From Oceaniovalibus sp. ACAM 378 (lineage in GTDB: Bacteria; Pseudomonadota; Alphaproteobacteria; Rhodobacterales; Rhodobacteraceae), in NCBI RefSeq assembly GCF_008085915.1, contig NZ_VSJK01000002.1, forward strand, positions 1 through 64,000: DNA of 64,000 bases. Reading direction: 5' to 3'. The notes below the pieces were generated by a model. That model was not told where the DNA came from. It worked only from the letters and a program-made list of their open reading frames with translations, and ran no database searches. The position numbers and the translations under genes were made by a program. Each line of letters starts with the position of its first letter. Positions within the stretch are counted from its first letter, which is position 1. This document shows, piece by piece, positions 27,618-35,394 of the stretch.

Positions 27618-28014
27618 TGCAGCCGGGACTGGATCAACGATGGATATTTTAGCACTGCCATATCTTCACACGACCCATCGAAGCGTGGCGACTGCATCAC
27701 AATCTGGCAGGGAGTGATGCACCGTTTTGACATTTAATTGCTTGATGTCCATTAGAAGTTCCGCTCCAGAGACAAGCCGGAAAGCGCAAGGAAGGAGTGC
27801 ATCATGAAGTGCCTAGATCTGCGCAGAAGTTGTTGTGATCAACTTAAACGGGAGTACAATAATTTGCAACGCGCTCTGATTGATCATGGAACATGACGGT
27901 GACATTGGCATTGGGTTTATACACATTGATGTAAAAATGGCGCTGAGGCGGGCTTGCGAGCCTTCGATTGTTGGTCATTGGCGCAGCCACTTATCGACGA
28001 GAAAGCATGGGTCC
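27618..28014. other. Divergent regulatory region between cellulose and kinase genes
   Basis: A 397-base, relatively AT-rich spacer carrying the outward promoters of the cellulose operon (minus strand) and the response-regulator genes (plus strand). A TTGACA hexamer occurs at 27727-27732 on the plus strand, but the best -10 candidate 17 bases later (CATTAG) is poor. The spacer also contains the 30-codon ORF at 27804. Confidence 0.4.
27804..27896 (+). CDS. 30-residue ORF with strong Shine-Dalgarno
   Basis: ATG at 27804 is preceded by GGAAGGAGTG ending five bases upstream, the best ribosome site in this part of the window. The frame runs 30 codons to TGA at 27894. The peptide begins MKCLDLRRSCCDQLKREYNN, is cysteine-containing and amphipathic, with no family recognised. 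It lies 118 bases before the response-regulator start on the same strand. It may be a small protein, a leader peptide or an uORF. Confidence 0.45.
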   Translation: MKCLDLRRSCCDQLKREYNNLQRALIDHGT

Positions 28015-28410
28015 ATGAAAATACTTGCCATCGACGACGATTCGTCCGCTCTTGAAATCCTGAGCATGCTTGTCGCCCACGCGGGGTATTCGGATATTGA
28101 AACTGCGGCGAGTGCAGGGATCGCGTTGGAGCGGATTACCTCGGCCAGCAGGCCGTTTGAGTGTATTTTGCTTGATATTCAGATGCCAGTCATGGATGGA
28201 ATCGAGTTCTGTGATCTTCTGCGGCGTTTGCCCGGTTATGGTGATTGCCCGATCATCATGGTTACGGCGATGACCGACAAGCGGTACATGGATCAGGCCT
28301 ATGCCGCCGGGGCAAGTGCATACGTCACCAAGCCGTTCGACGCGAATGGTCTTGCGGTGTGTCTGGCCGATGCCGCACGCAGGCTTGGGGACGCACGCAT
28401 GCACGGGTAG
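28015..28410 (+). CDS. Single-domain response regulator (CheY/Spo0F type)
   Basis: A 131-residue protein made only of a receiver domain. It has the acidic pair in LAIDDDSSAL, phospho-acceptor Asp54 in ILLDIQMPVMDG, the switch threonine in IMVTAMTDK and lysine in YVTKPFD. No output domain is present, so it acts by protein-protein interaction or as a phosphorelay intermediate. Start 28015 (MKILAIDDD) excludes a 45-residue non-homologous extension. A histidine kinase follows 85 bases later. Divergence from the bcs operon suggests, but does not show, control of cellulose synthesis or motility. Confidence 0.92.
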   Translation: MKILAIDDDSSALEILSMLVAHAGYSDIETAASAGIALERITSASRPFECILLDIQMPVMDGIEFCDLLRRLPGYGDCPIIMVTAMTDKRYMDQAYAAGASAYVTKPFDANGLAVCLADAARRLGDARMHG

Positions 28411-28495
28411 GCTTGGCCTGCGTAGCGCCGACAGGGGCGGTGATGGTCTCGGGCGGTAAAGCTCGACGACTTGCGATGGTTTGAACGGAGTTTTC

Positions 28496-30337
28496 ATGAG
28501 TTCAGAGGTTAAATTGAACGATTCACCAATTATTAATGCGTTCAAGCGTATTCAGGTCGCGCTGATGATCGTCGGGCCGACGGGGCGGATCCTGCATTGC
28601 AATCCGGCCGCCGACAGCCTGTTCGGCTATGACAGCGGCAAATTGGTGGGCCGTCCGGTCTTTGACGTGCTTGCGGTCACCTCGGTGGCCGAGCTTGGCG
28701 CCTATATCGAACCGCCGGCGATTGACGCGATCATCAAGGGCATCGCCGGACGGACCGCGAACGGCCAGAGGATCCTGCTTGGCGCGCAGATGACCGTGTG
28801 GACGGAGGCCGAAAACGGGCTTCAACATGCGCTGGTCCTGCGTGACATCGCCGATGAGGTAAGTGCCGAACGGCGGTCCCGCAGCGAGCTGGAGCGCGCC
28901 AACAATGCAATCGTCGGCGCAAAGATCGGCGTGTTCGACTATGTGCGCAAAACCGAGTCCGTGAACGTTTCCGATCTCTGGCGTGAGCTGCTGGGGGTCG
29001 ATTCGGTTGACTCCGACGATTTGAAGCGCGAGTGGCTGTCAAAGGTGCATCCCGACGATCTTGACGCGGCACTGGAGTCGGTTCGACTCTGTCTCGAGGA
29101 TCAATGCGAGCGGCACAGTTGTGAATACCGGTTGAGATCAAAGGACGATTCCCGCTGGCTCTGGATTCGAAGCGATATGTCGATTGCCGAACGCGACAGG
29201 CAGGGGAACGTCAGTCGTCTGAGCGGCGCGATGACCGATATCACCGACCGCAAGGCGACCGAAACCGCGCTGCGCCGAAGCGAAGAACAGTTCAGATCCG
29301 CCTTTCAGTCGACAACGATCGGAATGGCGATCGTCGGTTTCGATGGCAAATTTCTCCGGGTCAATCCCGCGCTCTGCGAGCTTTTCGGCTATTCCGAGCA
29401 GGATCTCGTGAACACCGACATTCAGGCGCTGACCCATAGCGAGGATCAGCAAGACACCGAAGCCCGGCTCGATCTGATCAAGGCCGGCGAGGCTTCTTCC
29501 TATCAGTTCGAAAAGCGGTATATCCGTGCCAATGGCGCCGTGATGTGGGGGTCGCTGAGCGTCGGCATCGTAAGGGATGACGAAGGCCGGCCCGACCATA
29601 TGGTGTCACAGATCGTCGACATGACCGAACAGCGGCGTCTGAACGAGTTGAAAAGCCAATTCGTGTCCACCGTCAGCCACGAGTTGCGCACCCCGCTGAC
29701 GTCGATCCTCGGATCGCTGATGCTGTTGTCCTCGATGGATGACGAGCCGTTTTCCGATCAGGCGCAGCGCCTGTTGTTCATCGCCCAGCAAAACGGCGAC
29801 CGGCTGCACGCCTTGATCAACGATGTTCTCGATTTCGAGAAGTTTTCCGCACAACAGATGCGCTTCGACCTCTCAACGCATCGGATCGTCACACTGGTCG
29901 AAGAGGCGATTCTGGCCAATCTGGCCTCGGGCGACAAGTTCGGCGTCCGGTTCGATATGGTCTGTCCGGATCGCACGCTGACCGGGGTGGTCGATCCGCA
30001 GCGCTTTCAGCAGGTCATGACCAACCTGCTTTCCAACGCGGCCAAGTTCGCCCACACCGGCAGCACGGTCAGGGTGGCGGTGGAAGAGCAGGAAGACGCC
30101 GTCCGGATCGCGGTCACCAGCGACGGCGAGAAAATCCCCGAGTCCTTCCGCGAGCATCTGTTCCAACCGTTTTCCCAGGCCGACTCGGCAACGACCCGCG
30201 CCCGGGGCGGAACCGGTCTGGGGCTGGCGATCACAAAACAGATCGTCGAGCAGACCGGCGGCGCGATCGATTTTGACAGCACCGAGGGCGAGGGCACAAC
30301 CTTCTGGTTCACCGTCCCAAGCCCAAGACCCCAGTGA
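28496..30337 (+). CDS. Soluble triple-PAS sensor histidine kinase
   Basis: A 613-residue kinase without membrane segments. PAS 1 lies near residues 10-115 (IQVALMIVGPTGRILHCNPAA), PAS 2 near 130-255 (ends YRLRSKDDSRWLWIRSDMS) and PAS 3 near 265-380 (GMAIVGFDGKFLRVNPALCEL, KRYIRANGAVMWGSL). The HisKA histidine is in FVSTVSHELRTPLTSI. The ATPase domain has N, G1 and G2 boxes (NLLSNAAKFA, GGTGLGLAITKQIVEQTGG). The D-x-G position reads TSDGE instead of the common DNG, a mild deviation. ACGGAG lies six bases before ATG 28496. It is probably the partner of the preceding receiver protein and senses a cytoplasmic signal. Confidence 0.92.
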   Translation: MSSEVKLNDSPIINAFKRIQVALMIVGPTGRILHCNPAADSLFGYDSGKLVGRPVFDVLAVTSVAELGAYIEPPAIDAIIKGIAGRTANGQRILLGAQMTVWTEAENGLQHALVLRDIADEVSAERRSRSELERANNAIVGAKIGVFDYVRKTESVNVSDLWRELLGVDSVDSDDLKREWLSKVHPDDLDAALESVRLCLEDQCERHSCEYRLRSKDDSRWLWIRSDMSIAERDRQGNVSRLSGAMTDITDRKATETALRRSEEQFRSAFQSTTIGMAIVGFDGKFLRVNPALCELFGYSEQDLVNTDIQALTHSEDQQDTEARLDLIKAGEASSYQFEKRYIRANGAVMWGSLSVGIVRDDEGRPDHMVSQIVDMTEQRRLNELKSQFVSTVSHELRTPLTSILGSLMLLSSMDDEPFSDQAQRLLFIAQQNGDRLHALINDVLDFEKFSAQQMRFDLSTHRIVTLVEEAILANLASGDKFGVRFDMVCPDRTLTGVVDPQRFQQVMTNLLSNAAKFAHTGSTVRVAVEEQEDAVRIAVTSDGEKIPESFREHLFQPFSQADSATTRARGGTGLGLAITKQIVEQTGGAIDFDSTEGEGTTFWFTVPSPRPQ

Positions 30338-30744
30338 CGCTTTCGCAGCCAGCCAACCGAGCCAGCGCCGATTGTTGTGGGGCATCGACAGGCTGTGCAG
30401 ATCCCTATTCATCAAGCGCTGTCCTCAATCCTTTCTCGATTGCCGCGAAGCAGGGCATTTGCAGCAATGCGCAGCTTTCGCATGACCGCTGTGATGGACA
30501 ATCTGCTTTATTTACCGGATGCTATCCGTTGCGTGCATTGGCCTTGATGTCCGGATTGAAGCGCGTGGCGACAACAACAGGCAAATCACTCGCGCGCCTG
30601 ATGCTGGATCGACTGCTCTGGGTGCGCTCGTTGCCCCGCCACTTTCCGGATTGCCTTGGGCTTGGCACGGCCGATGCTTGCGACTGGCAAGAAAACAGTT
30701 ACATTCCGTGCAATCCGCCGACCGGCATAATTGGGAGGCCTTGA
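30338..30744. other. Gene-free spacer before cbpA
   Basis: No supported gene, RNA or repeat is seen in these 407 bases. Six-frame translation gives only short unrelated frames. GGGAGG just before 30745 is the ribosome site of cbpA. A heat-shock promoter would be expected here, but I cannot identify one with confidence. Confidence 0.5.
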
Positions 30745-31674
30745 ATGAACGACGACCCCTACACGGTGCTTGGCGTCGCCCGCGATGCGTCGCAGGCCGA
30801 CATAAAGAGCGCCTATCGGAAGCTCGCGAAGACACTGCACCCTGATCTGCATCCCGGCGACAAGACGAAGGAAAAGGAATTCCTCAAGGTCGGGTCGGCC
30901 TATGCCATTCTGTCCGACGTCGAGAAGCGCAGACAGTTCGATGCGGGCGAAATCGACGCGCGCGGTCAGGAGCGCCCGCAGCAGCAATATTATCGCCAGC
31001 ACGCCGAAGCCGACCCGCAGGGGCGCTATGCTTCATCAGACGGGTATGGCGATTTCGGAGATGCCTCGGACATTTTCGCCGATCTTTTCTCGCGTCGCGC
31101 CCGCGGCGGCGGCGGCACGGGTGGTTTCGACGCGCCGGGCGGCGACCTGCGATATCATCTCGATGTCGATTTCATGGATGCAGCCCTTGGCGCGAAACGA
31201 CAGATCCCACTGCCGGGCGGTGGCACGATAGATCTGTCGATTCCGGCTGGAATACGTCAGGGTCAGACCCTGCGGCTGCGTGGTAAAGGGCAGGCGGGAT
31301 TTGGCAAAGGGCCGCCGGGCGATGCCCATGTAGAGATCAGTGTGGGCCCTCATCCGTTCTTCGTGCGTGAAGGAAACGACATCGAAGTCGAGGTTCCGAT
31401 CACCTTTGATGAGGCGGTATTGGGTGCGAAGGTCGAAGTGCCGACGCTGGCCGGTCGTGTGTCGATGACGATACCGAAAGGCGCCTCAACCGGGCGCCGC
31501 TTGCGGCTGAAAGGGCGGGGCGTGAAGCCTGCGAAGGGTAAGCCCGGCGACCAGACTGTCGTGCTGAAGATCGTCTTGCCGGAGTTGATTGACGCGGAGA
31601 TGGAAGAGATAGCCCGCCGCTGGCAAGAGGCGGCTAAAGAAGATCCGCGTGCAGAACTGTGGAGAACCCCATGA
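30745..31674 (+). CDS. cbpA: DnaJ-like co-chaperone CbpA
   Basis: A 309-residue class-B J-protein. The J domain (residues 4-68) has the HPD motif in TLHPDLHPG, which stimulates DnaK ATPase. A Gly-rich linker (RARGGGGTGGF) replaces the zinc-finger region of true DnaJ. Two C-terminal beta-domains bind substrate (TIDLSIPAGIRQGQTLRLRGKG, VSMTIPKGASTGRRLRLKGRG). GGGAGG precedes the start. The stop overlaps the start of the modulator gene cbpM by four bases, the usual CbpA-CbpM pairing. Confidence 0.94.
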   Translation: MNDDPYTVLGVARDASQADIKSAYRKLAKTLHPDLHPGDKTKEKEFLKVGSAYAILSDVEKRRQFDAGEIDARGQERPQQQYYRQHAEADPQGRYASSDGYGDFGDASDIFADLFSRRARGGGGTGGFDAPGGDLRYHLDVDFMDAALGAKRQIPLPGGGTIDLSIPAGIRQGQTLRLRGKGQAGFGKGPPGDAHVEISVGPHPFFVREGNDIEVEVPITFDEAVLGAKVEVPTLAGRVSMTIPKGASTGRRLRLKGRGVKPAKGKPGDQTVVLKIVLPELIDAEMEEIARRWQEAAKEDPRAELWRTP

Positions 31675-32009
31675 GACTGGATGAAAATCAGGTCGTGGCA
31701 ACGATCCGCCGCGTCGAGTTGCACGAACTTCGAGTGTGGGTGCGTGAAGGGTGGGTCAAACCGGTGCCGGGCGACCGTGGTCCGATGTTCGATGATCTGG
31801 ATGTCGCGCGGATCCGGCTGATCTGTGATCTGACGCAGGACATCTCGATAGAAGGCGAGACGCTGCCCGTGGTTCTTTCGCTGCTCGACCAGATCCACGG
31901 CCTGCGCCGCGAGTTGAGTGACATTGCGCACAGCGTGGATCAGCAGCCCGATGAGGTCCGAAAGGCGATCACCGAGGCATATCGCGCGCTGTCATCCGAA
32001 CGCGGCTGA
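31671..32009 (+). CDS. cbpM: Chaperone modulator CbpM
   Basis: A 112-residue protein with a MerR-like N-terminal helix-turn-helix fold (LHELRVWVREGWVKPVPGDRGPMFDDLDVARIRLICDL) and a C-terminal coiled segment (LLDQIHGLRRELSDI). CbpM binds the J domain of CbpA and inhibits it. It is translationally coupled to cbpA (ATGA). No unusual feature is seen. Immediately downstream begins a stretch of decayed genes. Confidence 0.9.
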   Translation: MRLDENQVVATIRRVELHELRVWVREGWVKPVPGDRGPMFDDLDVARIRLICDLTQDISIEGETLPVVLSLLDQIHGLRRELSDIAHSVDQQPDEVRKAITEAYRALSSERG

Positions 32010-32053
32010 ATGTCGTTGGCCGGACTGCTGGCCGTAGCGTTGCGCAGAGCACA

Positions 32054-32254
32054 TACGGCGGTATCGTCGACACCTTGCTTATGCGAGTCACCGGGTTTTC
32101 CAGGCCCTGCCGCGTTTCGTGCTGGCGCTGATCGTCGATCAGTCCGGGGAGCCGACACTGTGACCGACGCGCCGGTCTGGATATTCGCGATCTGACGGTC
32201 GAGCCCCGGATCGGGAGCCGGAGTTTGAAACTGGTCGAAGATGTCTCGCTGACC
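32054..32254 (+). pseudogene. Remnants of a dipeptide-type ABC transporter (permease end and ATPase start)
   Basis: Three frames must be joined to read this. 32054-32098 gives YGGIVDTLLMRVTGF, then a one-base shift gives FQALPRFVLALIV. That is the conserved loop of DppC/OppC permeases (GGxxDxxLMRxTexFQALPxxxLAL). The shift lies in a T4 run where T5 would keep frame. From GTG 32160 the frame VTDAP continues, after another one-base loss, as LDIRDLTVEPRIGS and LKLVEDVSLT. This is the N-terminus of the partner ATPase, broken off before Walker A. A large internal deletion joined the two. These are dead genes. Confidence 0.75.
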
Positions 32255-32327
32255 GGTCCCCCGCCGGGCTTAACGCTATCATTCACAGCCTGCGCACGGT
32301 GTTCACCGCGACTGCCCCGGTCCACTG

Positions 32328-32525
32328 CTGATCGGTGGAGAATCCGCCCGCGCCAATCTGACCATCGCAGAGATGCTTACGAAAGGGACGCGGGCCGCCC
32401 TATGCCTGACGCTGTGCTACTTTCCTATGGCATCTATGACGCTGACCTTGGTAACGAGACCTATGTCAGATACCGCAACGGGCCGGAAAGACCGGGCACG
32501 TTGACGCCGCCTATGCCGAGGACGA
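32328..32525 (+). pseudogene. Alpha/beta-hydrolase (HSL-type) fragment with frameshift
   Basis: One frame reads LIGGESARANLT, the nucleophile-elbow region of hormone-sensitive-lipase-type hydrolases (normally GxSAG with Ser nucleophile; here the A-G after Ser is A-R). After a frameshift near 32375, the next frame reads RDAGRPMPDAVLLSYGIYDADLG, the segment that normally follows. Both ends of the gene are missing. It lies between the ABC-transporter remnants and the intact M20 hydrolase, so a former uptake and hydrolysis operon has decayed around one surviving gene. Confidence 0.65.
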
Positions 32526-32529
32526 AATC

Positions 32530-33819
32530 ATGACCTATAGCGAAGTGTTCCGCACCAGCAACGAACCCGAAGTGGTGATCCGGCGCGACCTGCATCAGCA
32601 TCCGGAAACCGCGTTTCTGGAATATCGCACGGCCGCGCTTGTGGCGGCACATCTCGACGGGCTGGGCTATGGCGTAAAGGTCGGGCCCGAGGTGATGAAA
32701 GCTTCGGCGATCATCGATCCGCCATCGGGTGATGAGGTCAAAACGGCGAAAGACGCGGCCCGCGCCACAGGTGCTCTGGACGAATGGATGGACCGGATGC
32801 CCGGCGGACAGACTGCCGTGGTGGCCGAAAAGCGGTTCGGCGACGGCCCGGTTCTGGCGTTTCGTTTCGACATGGATGCCCTGCCGGTGAACGAGACGAA
32901 ATCGGACAGCCATGCGCCCAACGCCGAGGGCTATCGCTCGCTGAATTCCGGGCGAATGCATGCCTGCGGCCATGACGGTCACGTCTCGATCGGCCTTGCG
33001 GTTGCGACGCAACTCTATGGCGCCGAAGGGTTCACGGGAACGATCCGGCTGATCTTTCAACCCGCCGAGGAAGGCGGGCGCGGCGCACAGCCCATCGTCG
33101 AGGCGGGGGTGCTGGACGACGTCGATTACCTGTTCGTCGGCCACCTTGGGTGTCTGCTGCCCACTGGCAAGATCGCCGCCGAGGCGATCGGTTTCCTTTA
33201 CGCGTCAAAACTGAAGGTAGTCCTTACGGGCAAGGGCGCCCATGCCGCCATGGGGCCGCAGGACGGATGCAACGCACTGCTTGCCGGGGCGACAGCGGCG
33301 CTTAATATCCACGCGATTTCGCGCCATGCCGATTCGCCGACTTTCGTCAACGTCGGGCATTTAAGCGCTGGTTCCGCCTTCAACATCATCGCCGAATCCT
33401 GCGATATGATGGTTGAGGTGCGCGCGGTGACCGAAGACGGCCATAACTATATGCTGCGCCGGGTACGGGAAATCCTGACGGCCGCCGCCCAGATGCACGG
33501 CGCAACCTGCGACATCGCCCTCAAGGGGGGGCTTCAGGGCAACAGCAACAGCCCCCGCGCCGCCGAAATCGTCAGCGCGGTGGGTGCGGGTATTGACGGC
33601 GTGGAGGTCGTTCCCGAATGGCCGATCGGTGGCGGCGATGATGCAACGCGGATGATCCGCCGGGTTCAGGAACGGGGCGGAAACGCCGGTTATTTCCTGA
33701 TCGGCAGCGACATTCCCGCCGTCCATCACGCCAGCGACTTCGACATCGACGAGGCCGCGCTGCAGTACGGAACTCAGATTTTCGTCAACATCGCCAACGC
33801 GATCCTCGGCAGGCAATAG
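32530..33819 (+). CDS. M20-family amidohydrolase (AbgB-like)
   Basis: A 429-residue metallo-aminoacyl hydrolase. The metal ligands are in GRMHACGHDGHVSIG and the catalytic glutamate pair in FQPAEEGGRGAQP. HLGCLLPTGKI and VHHASDFDIDEAAL contribute further ligands. The lid domain is inserted between about residues 215 and 330 (KVVLTGKGAHAAMGP). Members hydrolyse N-acyl amino acids, p-aminobenzoyl-glutamate or small peptides. Start 32530 yields the typical N-terminus with RRDLHQHPETAF. It is the only intact gene of what looks like a decayed peptide-uptake operon. A hairpin follows the stop. Confidence 0.92.
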   Translation: MTYSEVFRTSNEPEVVIRRDLHQHPETAFLEYRTAALVAAHLDGLGYGVKVGPEVMKASAIIDPPSGDEVKTAKDAARATGALDEWMDRMPGGQTAVVAEKRFGDGPVLAFRFDMDALPVNETKSDSHAPNAEGYRSLNSGRMHACGHDGHVSIGLAVATQLYGAEGFTGTIRLIFQPAEEGGRGAQPIVEAGVLDDVDYLFVGHLGCLLPTGKIAAEAIGFLYASKLKVVLTGKGAHAAMGPQDGCNALLAGATAALNIHAISRHADSPTFVNVGHLSAGSAFNIIAESCDMMVEVRAVTEDGHNYMLRRVREILTAAAQMHGATCDIALKGGLQGNSNSPRAAEIVSAVGAGIDGVEVVPEWPIGGGDDATRMIRRVQERGGNAGYFLIGSDIPAVHHASDFDIDEAALQYGTQIFVNIANAILGRQ

Positions 33820-33825
33820 CAACGA

Positions 33826-33857
33826 AAATGGCCGCTGCCAGCAAGCGGCGGCCATTT
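33826..33857 (+). terminator. Hairpin terminator after the M20 gene
   Basis: Arms AAATGGCCGCTGC (33826-33838) and GCGGCGGCCATTT (33845-33857) pair along 13 positions with one G-U pair, around a 6-base loop. The structure starts 7 bases after the stop codon. The terminal TTT after the GC stem is short but consistent with intrinsic termination. Confidence 0.7.
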
Positions 33858-34076
33858 CAGACTCAGGCGGCCATTCACATCGCCGTGCCTGATTTTGGCC
33901 TGCTCACGCTCGCTTGCAGGGTGTGGATGATCCCTTGTCCGCTGCTCTGAGTGGCTTCACACAGGGGGCAAATCATGGTGGAAATTGCGCATTCCACCGG
34001 ATCTGTTCCAAGCGGAAATCCCCATCCCGCCGTCTTGCAAATCTCACGGATCGCGTTTATCTCTGCGTCCCACGAT

Positions 34077-34152
34077 GCCCCAATAGCTCAGTCGGTAGAG
34101 CAACTGTTTCGTAAATAGTAGGTCGGCGGTTCGAATCCGTCTTGGGGCACCA
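34077..34152 (+). tRNA. tRNA-Thr (anticodon CGT), CCA encoded
   Basis: The cloverleaf can be drawn fully. The acceptor GCCCCAA pairs with TTGGGGC. The D arm is GCTCAGTCGGTAGAGC. The anticodon stem ACTGT/ATAGT contains one G-U pair and the loop TTCGTAA gives anticodon CGU. The T arm holds GGTTCGAATCC. Discriminator A is followed by an encoded CCA. It reads ACG codons. The foreign-looking gene block downstream makes it a possible integration site, but no integrase or duplicated 3' end is seen in the window. Confidence 0.96.
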
Positions 34153-34323
34153 AATTATCCACAGTAATCGGCTAAAATCAGGGCACTGCCTGCAATTAGG
34201 CAATTTTCACCCGATCCGTAGCCCATCACGTGTCGAGCATCTATTGCGAGTCCCTTCTTGTGCCTTGGCCGTTGGTTATTACCGGCAGCGAAGGGCACAC
34301 GGGCGTGCCTCTGTCATGGGTAG

Positions 34324-35298
34324 TTAATCGGTGATACTTTGATGAAGTGCCGCCTTTTGTGATACAAAGGCACAGACGAGAAGTTGCGACATATGGTAAA
34401 TCATCAGCGGCAGAACGATCGCGCCCACTATATCTGGTGCAAATAGAGCGGTCGCAATTGGTAGGCCACTCGCAAGACTTTTGGTTGATCCGCAGTAGAA
34501 CAACACCGCGCGGTCTGGATATCCTAGCCCGGAAAGTTTTCCGGTCGCTACCGTAGCACCCATGACAATGGCCAGAAAAATCCAGATAACCGCAAAAAGT
34601 GTGAGAAGGGTCGTAAGCGGGATCGCTGCCCAAACCCCCGAGACAGTGCCCGCGCTGAACGCGGAATAGACGATCAGGATGATCGACCCACGATCCACGA
34701 TCATGGTCAGAACCTTGTGCCGTGTCAAAAAGCCACCGAGCCAAGGTCGCAAAATCTGCCCGATGATGAAGGGCAACAAGATCTGAATCCCGATCTTGCT
34801 GACCGCATCAAAGCTGACGCCGCCATCGCCCTGATGCAGCAAAACCGCCACAAGTACGGGCGTCAGGACCACGCCAACAAGGTTCGACACCGATGCGGCA
34901 CAGATCGCAGCAGGCACATTTCCCCCCGCAATGGACGTAAAGGCGATGGAGGATTGCACCGTAGAGGGCAGTACAGCCAGAAATAGCAGACCCAGAGTGA
35001 CCGTGGTCCCCAAGAGCGGACCAAAGACCGCCGCAAGCCCAAGCCCGATCAGCGGAAACATCAAATAAGTAGCGCCAAACGCCAGTCCTTGAAGGCGCCA
35101 GTTCGTCAGACCCTTCCGAACCGCGGCGGGGTCAAGTTTTGCGCCATAAAGAAAAAACAACAAGGCCACGGCCCAGAACGTGACATGCCGCAGCCCCACG
35201 GCGGCGATCCCCTGTGCCGGTAGCGCCACCCCTGCCACGACCGTAGCGAGCAGCAGCAGCATATAAATGTCGATGCCGATGCGCTTTAAAAAGTTCAT
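34324..35298 (-). CDS. Bile acid:sodium symporter family transporter
   Basis: A 324-residue integral membrane protein with about nine or ten hydrophobic segments. It has the SBF-type pattern KRIGIDIYMLLLLATV, FFLYGAKLD, FLAVLPSTVQSSIAFTSIAGGNVPAAI and FYCGSTKSLASGLPIA, the last two being the crossover/Na+-binding regions of this fold. Bacterial members carry varied organic anions, so the substrate is not known. It is last on the minus strand after tct and ggt and probably shares their transcript, with an 11-C tract in the 96-base gap before it. Confidence 0.85.
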   Translation of the reverse strand: MNFLKRIGIDIYMLLLLATVVAGVALPAQGIAAVGLRHVTFWAVALLFFLYGAKLDPAAVRKGLTNWRLQGLAFGATYLMFPLIGLGLAAVFGPLLGTTVTLGLLFLAVLPSTVQSSIAFTSIAGGNVPAAICAASVSNLVGVVLTPVLVAVLLHQGDGGVSFDAVSKIGIQILLPFIIGQILRPWLGGFLTRHKVLTMIVDRGSIILIVYSAFSAGTVSGVWAAIPLTTLLTLFAVIWIFLAIVMGATVATGKLSGLGYPDRAVLFYCGSTKSLASGLPIATALFAPDIVGAIVLPLMIYHMSQLLVCAFVSQKAALHQSITD

Positions 35299-35369
35299 GC
35301 CGTGTTCTGCCTGTCTTGGTTTTTACGTAAATCCTGCGCGTGCCCAAGCGCTTTGGGTTCAGGCGGATG

Positions 35370-35380
35370 CCCCCCCCCCC
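35370..35380. repeat. Homopolymer tract C11 (G11 on the coding strand)
   Basis: Eleven consecutive C on the plus strand (G on the transcribed-gene strand) lie in the 96-base space between the ggt stop and the symporter start. Such tracts slip during replication and are also error-prone in sequencing. It is not in a coding frame I can recognise. Confidence 0.9.
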
Positions 35381-35394
35381 TCACACGGTAATGT

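Noticed and set aside
32225-32533. 102-codon plus-strand ORF as an intact gene
   Set aside because: It is a mixture of the second hydrolase-remnant frame and unrelated sequence, and overlaps the start of the M20 gene.
33528-33534. G7 run inside the M20 gene as a frameshift site
   Set aside because: The reading frame and conserved motifs continue correctly on both sides.
34153-34323. Attachment-site duplication of the tRNA-Thr 3' end
   Set aside because: No repeat of the terminal tRNA sequence was found in the nearby downstream sequence and no integrase gene is adjacent.
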